Assembly (NCBI GenBank): GCA_001769855.1
Contig: MEPP01000025.1
Coordinates: forward strand, 341,211 to 405,210
Source: Bdellovibrionales bacterium GWA2_49_15
GTDB lineage: Bacteria > Bdellovibrionota > Bacteriovoracia > Bacteriovoracales > Bacteriovoracaceae
Direction: 5' to 3'
DNA length: 64,000 bases
Below are positions 54,557 through 62,909 of this stretch, piece after piece; positions within the stretch are counted from its first letter, which is position 1, and each line of letters starts with the position of its first letter. The position numbers were made by a program, and so were the translations under genes. The notes under the pieces were generated by a model that saw nothing but the letters and a program-made list of their open reading frames with translations, was not told the DNA's origin and searched no databases.

Positions 54557-55360
54557 ATGAATACGCGGGCGTTTACTCTGGCACTTGTTATTGCAGCAGG
54601 TGCCATGTTTATGGTGTGGACCTATATCGAGGACCAGAAGAGTGCCTTGATTCAAACCTTCGGCCTAGAAAATTCTGTGGTCGTTGCTAAAATTGATATT
54701 AAGGAATTTGAACTGATAGATGATTCCAAGGTCACTGTCATGAACGTTCCTGCAAAATTTCGTTCTCCGGGGCATTTTAAAACTGTGAAGGAAGTTGAGA
54801 ATACAATCGCAACGGTTCCTATCATCAAAGGGGAGCAGATCACAAAACCGCGAGTTACTTATCCTGGTGCAGGAACCGGATTATCGAGACAAGTCAGCGT
54901 CGGCAAAAGGGCCATGGCGATTGTTGTAAATAATAAGCAGGCCGCTGGAAAATTAATTAAGCCGGGAGACCGTATCGATCTCATGGCAAAGATTGATTAT
55001 GCTGGCGGCAAAAAAGAATTTTTGAGAATGATGACAGTTCTTCAGGATGCCCTGGTGCTTTCTACCGGCTACGATATTTCCAATAACATTCCCTTGGTGG
55101 GAATTAAAACTGATGAGGAAATTCGGAAACTTAATCTTAGTACATTCACTCAATACACCACTGTGACTCTCGAGCTAGATCCCTTTCAGGCCCAGAAGGT
55201 GGCATTTATAATAGAAAACCTCGATCCCGCTCCTTATCTGATGTTGAGAAATAATAACGACAAAAATATCGTAAATATGCCGGCAACGAAACTTTTTGAT
55301 GTTTTAGGCCAAGAAGCGGCAGAAGCGAGAAATTATTTTCTAAACCAAGGAAAAAAATAG
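54557..55360 (+). CDS. cpaB: Flp pilus assembly protein CpaB/RcpC
   Basis: 267 aa. N-terminal membrane anchor, then SAF/beta-clip domain (VVAKIDIKEFELIDDSKVTV) and the RcpC core (AMAIVVNNKQAAGKLIKPGDRIDLMA). It couples the secretin to the inner platform. AAAGGA precedes the ATG. Confidence 0.9.
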   Translation: MNTRAFTLALVIAAGAMFMVWTYIEDQKSALIQTFGLENSVVVAKIDIKEFELIDDSKVTVMNVPAKFRSPGHFKTVKEVENTIATVPIIKGEQITKPRVTYPGAGTGLSRQVSVGKRAMAIVVNNKQAAGKLIKPGDRIDLMAKIDYAGGKKEFLRMMTVLQDALVLSTGYDISNNIPLVGIKTDEEIRKLNLSTFTQYTTVTLELDPFQAQKVAFIIENLDPAPYLMLRNNNDKNIVNMPATKLFDVLGQEAAEARNYFLNQGKK

Positions 55361-55363
55361 AAA

Positions 55364-56869
55364 ATGTTTAAAGTTTTCTTATTTCTATTACTTTGTTTTA
55401 TCTGGTGCTCCGGTAATCTTGTAATAGGCCAAGATATAGATCCGTCTGAGACAAAACCAGTGGAAGTTATTTTAGGTCAAGATTTGGTTGAATATGTAGA
55501 TTTTGCACCACATACCAAAATTCAAATTGCACGACCTGAAATTCTTGATGTCATTATGGTACCGGCAAAGCGTGAAATACTTTTTCGACCGAAAGGTCCG
55601 GGCGAAACCACCGTCTTTATTCGAAATACTGTTGGCGATATTCGTGCCCGGTACAGCGTAAAGGTAAGCGCGCACAACAAATCTAAAATTGTCAAAGACC
55701 TTAAAGAATATCTGGGGGATATAGAGGGGTTGGAGATTGGGATCAAGGGTGACGATGTTTATGTTGGCGGCAGGATTGTGGTTCCATCAGATATCGGTCG
55801 TGTTTTTGTGATATTGGAAAAATTCAAAGATGTCATCTTCCTGGTGGAACTTTCACCTCAGACCCAGCAAATTATCGCCAAAAGAATGCAAGATGAAATA
55901 CAAAAAAATGGGATGAAAAATGTAACTGTTCGTGTCGTCAATAGCGTCTACTGGCTTGAAGGGATTGTTGATTCGCAGGCAAAAAGAACACGCGCAGAGA
56001 TGCTTGCCATTGCCTACATGCCAGCTCAAATTAAATCTTTAGGCGAACGGACAGATTCAATTATGAAGGTGGCATCACAGCCCATCTTGCAGAATTTTAT
56101 CAACGTCAATGAAGAAAGTAAGCCTCAACCATTGCCCAAACTCGTGAAGATCATGGTGCAGTTTGTGGAATTAACAAAAGATTACAACAGGGTTTTTGGC
56201 TTTAAATGGGTTCCCTTGCTCGCTGGTGACGGCGGAAATATCCAAATTGGCAAAACCGCAAGTGGTGGTGTTTCCACAAGCTCACAGGGAACTTTGGCGG
56301 CCACAATTTCTAATCTTTTTCCGCGATTGGCGAGTGCGAAAAGCGCAGGATTCGCCAGGGTCATTCAATCAGGTGTGGTGATTACCAAGGATAAAACTAA
56401 AGCGGTATTAAAAAAGACCAGCAGCAAACCATTCTCACTGGGAACTGGTGAGTTTTCCAAGTCTCAATCAGCTGAGGCGGGGTTTAACATAGAGGTTACT
56501 CCGCAAATATTACAAGAAGAGAAAATTGACTTGGCACTCGGAATAAGCGTGTCCTCCAATGCAGGTGAACCGCCGGAAACACTTAAGAATGATATTTCAA
56601 CCTCTTTAGTAGTTAAATCGAAAGACACGGCGGTTGTGGGGGGCATCGTGATAAATAAATCGTCCAATGCTTTCGATCGTGATCCACCATTTGGGACCGC
56701 TAAATTTGATGAAGAACAACAAAACTTACCTCTGTTTTCTTTTTTAAGATCTAAGTCATACATCAGCAATCGAAGTCAGTTCGTCTTTTTTGTGACTCCA
56801 GAACTTATTGAGTCCGCTTCTGAAGGTTCAGAAGAGATTAAGCGCAAGTTTAGACAAAGGAGTGACTGA
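55364..56869 (+). CDS. cpaC: Tad secretin CpaC/RcpA
   Basis: 501 aa outer-membrane secretin. Signal peptide (MFKVFLFLLLCFIWCSG), the T2SS/T3SS-type N-domain (YVDFAPHTKIQIARPEILDV), a BON-like middle, then the secretin core (VKIMVQFVELTKDYNRVFGF) with FVFFVTPELIES near the C-terminus. It starts 3 bp after cpaB. Confidence 0.9.
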   Translation: MFKVFLFLLLCFIWCSGNLVIGQDIDPSETKPVEVILGQDLVEYVDFAPHTKIQIARPEILDVIMVPAKREILFRPKGPGETTVFIRNTVGDIRARYSVKVSAHNKSKIVKDLKEYLGDIEGLEIGIKGDDVYVGGRIVVPSDIGRVFVILEKFKDVIFLVELSPQTQQIIAKRMQDEIQKNGMKNVTVRVVNSVYWLEGIVDSQAKRTRAEMLAIAYMPAQIKSLGERTDSIMKVASQPILQNFINVNEESKPQPLPKLVKIMVQFVELTKDYNRVFGFKWVPLLAGDGGNIQIGKTASGGVSTSSQGTLAATISNLFPRLASAKSAGFARVIQSGVVITKDKTKAVLKKTSSKPFSLGTGEFSKSQSAEAGFNIEVTPQILQEEKIDLALGISVSSNAGEPPETLKNDISTSLVVKSKDTAVVGGIVINKSSNAFDRDPPFGTAKFDEEQQNLPLFSFLRSKSYISNRSQFVFFVTPELIESASEGSEEIKRKFRQRSD

Positions 56870-56870
56870 T

Positions 56871-59066
56871 TTGGCTGGGCATATCATCACAGTTTTGGGA
56901 GGGAAGGGCGGAGTTGGGAAATCTCAATTTGCTGCCAATTTTGCCTTTGCGTACGCTGAGGCCACCAAGAGTAAGATTGGCCTATTTGATTTCGACCAGA
57001 GCGCCAGCGGTGACTTAAATCTTATTACGGGAATGAAAGGTGCAAAAACGATTAAAGACTTGGCAGAATTTGCGGGGGCCATAGATCCCAAAACGATTAT
57101 TCCCTTTATGGTCGCCCATCCTTCCGGGGTCAATTACGTCGGGATGCCGATTGATCCCATGGCAACAAAGACAATTGATGCAGAAGGAATGGGGAAAACG
57201 CTCAAGGCCATTGTAAACCTGTTCCCGATTACTATCATTGACGGGGGGAGTGAGCTTACTCCGCTTACACTTAAGGCCCTGGAATTTTCAACGCTCATTT
57301 TGCTGGTAGTAACTCCTGATATTATCGCTGTGAACCAAACCAAAAGATTATATTCAGATTTAATCACACTGCTTTTCCCGAAGGATATGATTCAAGTGAT
57401 TTTGAATCAGGCACAGGCAGGCCATCCGGTAACCCCGGACGTGGTGTCTAAGAATATCGGGAAGCCCATTCTGGCGAGTGTGCCCCGTGACGATCAAGCA
57501 TGTACGCAAGCCCTTAACTCGTCGAAGCCAGTTTATGTATTGGCCAAAACTTCTGCTTTTGCGAAAGGGATTACCGATGTCGTCAGTAATCTCATGCAAA
57601 AGAATTTACTCAAGGCTTTGGAAAAACTTACCCGTCCTGAAAATGTTGGGAAAAAACCATCTGAAAATGCTGGTGATGATGCTGATGCCAAGCGCCGACT
57701 ATGGAAGGATTTGAAAACGCGCATTCACAAGGCCCTGGTTGAAGAAATGGACTTGAAAAAGGCCGACGATGCTGACCCAAAGGCCAAAGTTATTTTGAAA
57801 GAGCAAACCAAAAAACAGGTGGTAGAACTGCTTGGTAAGGAAGACACGAAGGGACTTTTAAACACACGCGAAGATATGAATCAGGTTGTAAAAGAAATTC
57901 TTGACGAGGCCCTAGGCTTGGGCCCGCTGGAAGATCTACTCCGTGATAAGGAATGTTCTGAAATTATGGTGGTTGGCCCCGACAAGATTTTTTATGAAAA
58001 GAAAGGAAAAATTCGTAAATCAGAAATTATCTTTACCAATAATAGGCAGGTGCTAAACGTCATCGAAAGAATTGTGGCCCCAATCGGTCGTCGAATCGAT
58101 GAAAAAACACCATACGTTGATGCGCGTCTGTCCGATGGTTCACGGGTTCACGCTATCATTCCACCATGCGCACTCAATGGCGGCGTTATCACAATTCGGA
58201 AATTTCCAGAGAATAGATTGACCTGGAAAGATCTGGTCAAATTTGGATCTATGACCCAAAACATGGCTGATTTTCTTAGGGTCGCGGTGGAAGCACATAG
58301 AAATATTATTATCAGTGGTGGAACCGGTTCAGGGAAAACCACATTGATTAACGTGCTCGGAGGTTTTATCCAAGCGGATGAGCGGATTATCACCTGTGAG
58401 GATGCTGCTGAGTTGGATTTTCCACAAGATCACATCGTGCGTTTGGAAACGCGCCCTCCTTCACTTGAAGGAGAGGGCGAAGTTGATATGCGATGCTTGG
58501 TCAAGCAAACCCTGCGGATGCGTCCGACGCGAATTGTTGTTGGCGAGTGTCGTGGAGGAGAAACGCTGGACATGCTTCAGGCCATGGGGACGGGTCATGA
58601 CGGCTCAATGACCACGGTGCACTCGAATAATCCCCGTGAGTGCATTGGAAGAGTGGAGACCCTGGTTCAGTATTCAGGAATCGGATTGTCGGCCAAGGCC
58701 ATTAGAGAGCTGATAGCCAACGCGGTTCACATGATTATTCAGCAAAGTCGCTTGGATGATGGTTCACGAAGAGTCACTTACGTTACGGAAATTGGAGGTA
58801 TGCAGGGCGATGTTGTGACCCTGCAGGATATTTTTCTCTACCGACAGACAGGGATGAGCAAGGAAGGAAAAATTATCGGTGAATTTCAGGCCACTGGGTT
58901 TATCCCGAAATTTATCGAGATGTTGGAAAGAAAAGGATATAACGTCCCCCGAGGTATTTTTTCCAGCACACCTCCACCTGCGGCGACACCCGCAGCCCCG
59001 GCAGCTCCGGCTAAGCCTGGGCAAGTACCACCTCCCAAACCAGGCCAACCGCCACCAAAGAAATAG
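56871..59066 (+). CDS. CpaE-CpaF (TadZ-TadA) fusion ATPase
   Basis: 731 aa single chain. Residues 1-250 form a MinD/ParA-like domain: deviant Walker A GGKGGVGKSQ (Lys12, Lys17), FDFDQSASGDLN, IIDGGSELT; this is TadZ/CpaE, which localises the machine. After an acidic/Lys-rich linker (about 255-275), residues 300-690 are the CpaF/TadA secretion ATPase with GGTGSGKTT (Lys489), an Asp box and a His box (TVHSNNPRE). The last ~30 residues are Pro/Ala/Lys-rich. TTG at 56871, 8 nt after AAAGGAG, is the most likely start. In most Tad loci the two are separate genes. Confidence 0.88.
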   Translation: MAGHIITVLGGKGGVGKSQFAANFAFAYAEATKSKIGLFDFDQSASGDLNLITGMKGAKTIKDLAEFAGAIDPKTIIPFMVAHPSGVNYVGMPIDPMATKTIDAEGMGKTLKAIVNLFPITIIDGGSELTPLTLKALEFSTLILLVVTPDIIAVNQTKRLYSDLITLLFPKDMIQVILNQAQAGHPVTPDVVSKNIGKPILASVPRDDQACTQALNSSKPVYVLAKTSAFAKGITDVVSNLMQKNLLKALEKLTRPENVGKKPSENAGDDADAKRRLWKDLKTRIHKALVEEMDLKKADDADPKAKVILKEQTKKQVVELLGKEDTKGLLNTREDMNQVVKEILDEALGLGPLEDLLRDKECSEIMVVGPDKIFYEKKGKIRKSEIIFTNNRQVLNVIERIVAPIGRRIDEKTPYVDARLSDGSRVHAIIPPCALNGGVITIRKFPENRLTWKDLVKFGSMTQNMADFLRVAVEAHRNIIISGGTGSGKTTLINVLGGFIQADERIITCEDAAELDFPQDHIVRLETRPPSLEGEGEVDMRCLVKQTLRMRPTRIVVGECRGGETLDMLQAMGTGHDGSMTTVHSNNPRECIGRVETLVQYSGIGLSAKAIRELIANAVHMIIQQSRLDDGSRRVTYVTEIGGMQGDVVTLQDIFLYRQTGMSKEGKIIGEFQATGFIPKFIEMLERKGYNVPRGIFSSTPPPAATPAAPAAPAKPGQVPPPKPGQPPPKK

Positions 59067-59076
59067 GAGTTTTCTT

Positions 59077-59964
59077 ATGAGTGATATCGTATGGCTCTTG
59101 GGCGAAAAAGGAATTATTGCGGCAATCGGATTAGTATTTTTTCTTTTTTGCTATAAGTACTCGACGGGTATTTTCGAGTGGATTGAAAAACAAACTCTCG
59201 GCACTCGCTCTTATATCATGGAAAAGTTTGAGTTGCTTTTTATTGAAGTCAAAGAACAGCATATCACCTATGTGCTGTTAGCTTTGTCAGTGGGTATTGG
59301 TTTTATCACCTTAACGATCATGGGGCTTCTCGGTCATTGGATGCTGGGGTTCTTTTTAGCTGGAATATTGTCGCTCATCGGGTTTAAAATTCCGAAGCCG
59401 ATTGTTAATCATCTCTATAAAAAACGAATCAAATTATATTCCGGGCAAATGGTTGATGCCTTGACTCTCTTGGCCAACGGTTTACGCGCAGGACTATCCG
59501 TACCGCAGTCCATTGCCATGATTGTTGATGAAATGCCTGCACCTGTCTCACAGGAATTTAATCTCATCCTTCAGCAAAATAAAATTGGCGTGACTTTGGA
59601 AGAGTGCTTTGACAGTTTGGCCAAGCGTGTTCCGACTGAAGACAATGACATGTTTGTGACCAGCGTGAATATCTTGCGTGAAACTGGTGGTAACTTGGCG
59701 GAGACGTTTGACACGATTGTTGCCGTCATTCGAGAGCGAGTTAGATTACAACTGAAGATTGAGCAACTAACAGCGTCGGGTATGTTTCAAGGACTTGTTA
59801 TTGCAGGCATGCCATACGCAATCGGTTTTCTCTACTTTTTATCAGAACCGGAATCAATGATCAGGATGTTTCATCATCCTGTCGGACTTATAATAATTTT
59901 TGTGGCCATGTGCCTGGACGCTGTTGGGTTGTTCGTGATTTTGAAAATTGTTGATATTAAGTAA
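59077..59964 (+). CDS. tadB: Tad inner-membrane platform protein (TadB-like)
   Basis: 295 aa, type II secretion F domain. TM segments near residues 10-25, 65-100 and two at the C-terminus, with the cytoplasmic core MVDALTLLANGLRAGLSVPQ and NILRETGGNLAETFDTIV. TAGGAG precedes the ATG at 59077. Tad systems usually have TadB and TadC; only this one is found before the RHS gene. Confidence 0.88.
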   Translation: MSDIVWLLGEKGIIAAIGLVFFLFCYKYSTGIFEWIEKQTLGTRSYIMEKFELLFIEVKEQHITYVLLALSVGIGFITLTIMGLLGHWMLGFFLAGILSLIGFKIPKPIVNHLYKKRIKLYSGQMVDALTLLANGLRAGLSVPQSIAMIVDEMPAPVSQEFNLILQQNKIGVTLEECFDSLAKRVPTEDNDMFVTSVNILRETGGNLAETFDTIVAVIRERVRLQLKIEQLTASGMFQGLVIAGMPYAIGFLYFLSEPESMIRMFHHPVGLIIIFVAMCLDAVGLFVILKIVDIK

Positions 59965-60010
59965 TTGTTAACGCGGTTAAATTGTATTTGGGGCGGTGAC
60001 ATTTTTGTAT

Positions 60011-60038
60011 TAAAGTTAGAGAAAACAAGTTCCGAGAA
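60011..60038 (+). promoter_or_regulatory. Possible sigma-28-like element before the RHS gene
   Basis: TAAAGTTA (60011-60018), 12 nt, TCCGAGAA (60031-60038); consensus TAAAGTTT-N11-GCCGATAA. Six of eight bases match in the -10 half and the spacer is one too long, so it is weak. Confidence 0.25.
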
Positions 60039-60101
60039 GGTTACGAGAGGGATTTGGTCGATATTTGGGAATGTATAGATTTATAGCAAAGGAATATAAC
60101 C

Positions 60102-61727
60102 ATGAAGCGCATCTTAGTTTTACTGGCTTTGGTCTTGGGGTCATTTGTCGCGTACGGTGGGGTCAACCTAAAAAATGGTAACTTCTATATTACCTATACG
60201 GATATTGTTGTACCTGGCGGAGGTAACGACCTCTTCATATCGAGAACGTACAATTCCCAAGCAACCGAGAAAGGCTGGTTTGGGCTAAGCTGGGGGTCCG
60301 ATTATGAGACCTACCTAGTGGTTGGACCAGATGGCTCTGTCACTATCCATGAGAATGGAACAGGGGCACAGACTCGCTTTACTCCAAAGGAAGCGATTGA
60401 TCCTGTTGCCGCTGCCAAAAAAGTCATAGAAGCTATGCGTGCTAAAACCACTCTCTCTGATAATGTCGCTGCTGACCTTGAGAAGAAGCTTGCCGGTGAT
60501 GCTGAGTTACGCTCAGGATATGCTCGTAAATTTAAAGTTGAAACTAGCCTCGCTGCTGGTACGGCGCTCTATTCTAATACCCGAGGCCTTCAAGAAGTTC
60601 ATCGTCTTAAAGATGGATTTAGCCGATCTTTTAATGATGGCAAGGTGGAATATTTTTCAGAGGATGGGAAGCTTTCAAAGATTCAAGACAAGCATGGTTA
60701 TTCGGTCACTTTTGAATATGACAAGGGTCTGCTCAGAAGTATTAAGGACTCCCAGGCAAAGCAACTATTTTTTGAATGGTATACGGATGGTAAGGTAAAG
60801 CATATTTGGTCTGCAGGAGACAAAAAGACTGCTTACAAATATGAGGGAGATGATCTGGTTGAGTCGCTCGATGTTATGGGCAACATTTACAAACATAAGT
60901 ATGATGCCAATCACAACATGGCGTCGATCGAGTATTCTGATAATTCGAAGATGGAAATCGCCTATCAAAAGAACACGCGATTTGTTTCAGAAATTAAATC
61001 CCGTGATGGCATCACTACAAAATATAAATATGAAAATAATCCGAAGAATCCGGACTTCCATTACTGGACTATCGTTTCGAAAGTTGGTGCCGATGGAAAG
61101 GCTGAAAATAATCGTTATGAATACGAGATTAAGGCCAAGCCCGATGGCTCTCAATATACATATCGCATTTTGACTGATGTCAGCGGAATGAGAACTGAAA
61201 CGATCTATTCTGAGTGCTGCTCGCTACCTTTGAAAATTACTCGCGGCAAGCATGTCACCAACTTTGAGTATAATGACAAGGGATTACTGGTTAAAAAGAC
61301 ATCCACGAAAGGTGATTACATTGAAATCCAGTATCACCCAGAATTTAATAAAATTTCCCGCGTGATGAATAAGGATAGCTGGACTGCCTTTGAATACGAC
61401 AAAAAAGGCAACCTTTCCAAGGCAACAAACAACGAGGGAAAATCCGTACTCTTGATTTATGATGCCCAGGGAAGAATCACAAAGATGATCGATCACGAGA
61501 AGAAGACGAATGTAAAAAGATCCTTATCTTTCAAATACAACTCGCTCGGCAAGCCGGTTGAAATTGCGATGGAGAACGTCGGAAAGATTAATGTTGCCTA
61601 TGATAATTATGGCGAAATCAAGAAGGTAGAGTCCGATGCGGGTCACAAGATGGCCTTGCAAGTGACTCAAGCTTTTCAAGCACTTCTATCTATTGTTAAA
61701 CCAGCAGGAGTTAACTTGAATATGTAG
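60102..61727 (+). CDS. Secreted RHS/YD-repeat protein without toxin tail
   Basis: 541 aa. Signal peptide (MKRILVLLALVLGSFVAYGG), then the DUF6531-type opening (IVVPGGGNDLFISRTYNS, GWFGLSWGSDYETYL) and about ten YD-type repeats (FEYDKGLLRSIKDSQ, YKYEGDDLVESLDVMGNIYK, and so on), with ECCSLPL in the middle. The RHS core-associated domain and any variable C-terminal toxin are absent; it ends VKPAGVNLNM. AAAGGA precedes the ATG. It is likely surface-exposed or secreted. It is followed by the small secreted peptide genes. Confidence 0.8.
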   Translation: MKRILVLLALVLGSFVAYGGVNLKNGNFYITYTDIVVPGGGNDLFISRTYNSQATEKGWFGLSWGSDYETYLVVGPDGSVTIHENGTGAQTRFTPKEAIDPVAAAKKVIEAMRAKTTLSDNVAADLEKKLAGDAELRSGYARKFKVETSLAAGTALYSNTRGLQEVHRLKDGFSRSFNDGKVEYFSEDGKLSKIQDKHGYSVTFEYDKGLLRSIKDSQAKQLFFEWYTDGKVKHIWSAGDKKTAYKYEGDDLVESLDVMGNIYKHKYDANHNMASIEYSDNSKMEIAYQKNTRFVSEIKSRDGITTKYKYENNPKNPDFHYWTIVSKVGADGKAENNRYEYEIKAKPDGSQYTYRILTDVSGMRTETIYSECCSLPLKITRGKHVTNFEYNDKGLLVKKTSTKGDYIEIQYHPEFNKISRVMNKDSWTAFEYDKKGNLSKATNNEGKSVLLIYDAQGRITKMIDHEKKTNVKRSLSFKYNSLGKPVEIAMENVGKINVAYDNYGEIKKVESDAGHKMALQVTQAFQALLSIVKPAGVNLNM

Positions 61728-61746
61728 TGCCTCCATAATGAGGCAC
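61727..61746 (+). promoter_or_regulatory. Hairpin at the RHS gene stop codon
   Basis: GTGCCTC (61727-61733) with GAGGCAC (61740-61746), a 6-nt loop and no T-run; perhaps an mRNA stabiliser between the RHS gene and the first peptide gene. Confidence 0.4.
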
Positions 61747-61870
61747 GCGCGCAACGAGCTTTTAATATGTTAGGAGTGAAGTTAGGAAAAATACGGACTT
61801 AAGGTGATAATAGGCAAACACGTTAACGGCAATGGCGGATTGCCAATATATGAATAGGAGAGACCACACA

Positions 61871-62065
61871 ATGAAAATCAAAATGCTGCTTACGTTAATT
61901 ATGCTTTGGTGCGTGTATGTTTTGACTGTTCAAGGTCAAACTGCGCCAACGCCTGGTGAAACCGCTAATACTGATTGCACTGCCATTAGGAATGGAACAG
62001 GTGCCCCTGGTGGTGGAACTCCTGGCAGCGGTAGTGGTAGTGGTACTCATGTAGCACCCCGCTAG
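61871..62065 (+). CDS. Small secreted peptide family, member 1
   Basis: 64 aa. Signal peptide (MKIKMLLTLIMLWCVYVLTVQG), mature region about 42 residues with one Cys in TDCTAIRNG, a Gly/Ser/Pro-rich stretch and the C-terminus THVAPR. GGAG lies 10 nt upstream of the ATG. It shares the Cys-x(n)-Arg segment and the terminal Arg with the next two genes. Function unknown; probably in the RHS transcript, as no promoter is seen. Confidence 0.65.
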   Translation: MKIKMLLTLIMLWCVYVLTVQGQTAPTPGETANTDCTAIRNGTGAPGGGTPGSGSGSGTHVAPR

Positions 62066-62099
62066 TGATATAGTAGATCTATAAAGTTACTTAAAAGAA

Positions 62100-62129
62100 G
62101 GCATGGATAAGATCCGTGCCTTTTTTTTT
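62100..62129 (+). terminator. Rho-independent terminator after peptide 1
   Basis: GGCATGGAT (62100-62108) with ATCCGTGCC (62112-62120), one G-U pair and a 3-nt loop, then nine T. Confidence 0.92.
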
Positions 62130-62201
62130 GTCAGTGCCTAATCTTTATACACTCATGAAAAAAATACTGACTTCAACTCATTAAATTTAATCAGGCTTAA
62201 A

Positions 62202-62218
62202 TTGGCATCCCCGTTGCA
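62202..62218 (+). promoter_or_regulatory. Sigma-54 promoter of peptide 2
   Basis: TTGGCAT-CCCCG-TTGCA: GG at 62204-62205 and GC at 62216-62217 are exactly 10 nt apart, and both halves match the -24/-12 consensus with a single change. Leader about 40 nt. Confidence 0.75.
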
Positions 62219-62267
62219 TGGATATATACAAAGCGATTCAAAACGAATGAAGCGAAAGGGAGGCAAT

Positions 62268-62447
62268 ATGAAAAAAGTAATCGGATTGTTGGTGGTATTT
62301 CAAATGATCGTGGGCACGGTAGCTTTTGCTACGGAATCAGAATCTAACTGTACAGATGGAGTTCAGACAGCGCGCAATGCCGCAGGTGGTACTCCGGTGA
62401 CTCCTGCTCCTGTAACTCCACCGACTGTGCCAGTTGCTCCAAGATAG
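62268..62447 (+). CDS. Small secreted peptide family, member 2
   Basis: 59 aa. Signal peptide (MKKVIGLLVVFQMIVGTVAFA), mature region with SNCTDGVQTARN and a Pro/Thr/Val-rich tail ending PVAPR. GGGAGG sits 4 nt before the ATG. It has its own sigma-54-type promoter and a terminator, so it is a stand-alone, tightly regulated unit. Confidence 0.7.
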   Translation: MKKVIGLLVVFQMIVGTVAFATESESNCTDGVQTARNAAGGTPVTPAPVTPPTVPVAPR

Positions 62448-62483
62448 ATTTTAAGATCGTCGTAAAATAAAAGTCCTTTCAGA

Positions 62484-62525
62484 GGCCCGCAAATGATTAT
62501 AGCTCTTTGCGGGCCTTTTTGTTTT
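62484..62525 (+). terminator. Rho-independent terminator after peptide 2
   Basis: GGCCCGCAAA (62484-62493) with TTTGCGGGCC (62506-62515), a 12-nt loop, then TTTTTGTTTT. Confidence 0.92.
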
Positions 62526-62620
62526 ATGTCTTGGCCAGCCCTCTCTTCCGCTCAAAATGTGTCAAAAAAATAAACAGTCATTAATTTTATATGCACAAAG
62601 ATTAATCACTAGACCTGCAA

Positions 62621-62690
62621 CTGGTTGAAATAGCAGCTCCCCGGCAGTCGTTCAGTTGGTATGAAAGATGCAAATAATGGAGTCAACCAG
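62621..62690 (+). repeat. 8-bp inverted repeat flanking the peptide 3 promoter
   Basis: CTGGTTGA (62621-62628) and TCAACCAG (62683-62690), perfect inverted copies 54 nt apart. The second lies at the predicted transcription start. It could be a regulator operator or an RNA/DNA structure. Confidence 0.4.
62656..62672 (+). promoter_or_regulatory. Sigma-54-type promoter of peptide 3
   Basis: TTGGTAT-GAAAG-ATGCA: GG (62658-62659) and GC (62670-62671) are 10 nt apart. It is weaker than the peptide 2 promoter, with two changes. Confidence 0.5.
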
Positions 62691-62710
62691 GAACTAGCAG
62701 TGGAGAATTT

Positions 62711-62899
62711 ATGAAATTGAAACTTTTGATTATGTTATTGATGAGTGTGTCTCTCAATGTTTCAGCTGTGGATGTAGGTGAAGATCAAAAAAGTGAATGC
62801 ATTTATGCTGTTCAATCGGGCCGGTCAAATACCAACGCCGCACCGACAGGAACTCAGACCCCTGTGGAAGTGGTAAAGCCGAAAACTGTTACACGATAA
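62711..62899 (+). CDS. Small secreted peptide family, member 3
   Basis: 62 aa. Signal peptide (MKLKLLIMLLMSVSLNVSA), mature region with SECIYAVQSGRSN, a Pro/Thr/Val-rich tail and the end KTVTR. GTGGAGA precedes the ATG. Same plan as members 1 and 2 (one Cys, then Arg-Asn/Ser, then disordered tail ending in Arg). Confidence 0.7.
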   Translation: MKLKLLIMLLMSVSLNVSAVDVGEDQKSECIYAVQSGRSNTNAAPTGTQTPVEVVKPKTVTR

Positions 62900-62909
62900 G
62901 ACGTTAAAT

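Noticed and set aside
61780..61870. Possible sigma-54 promoter before peptide 1.
   Set aside because: Several GG and GC pairs occur but none with the strict 10-nt gap; the closest has 9 nt.
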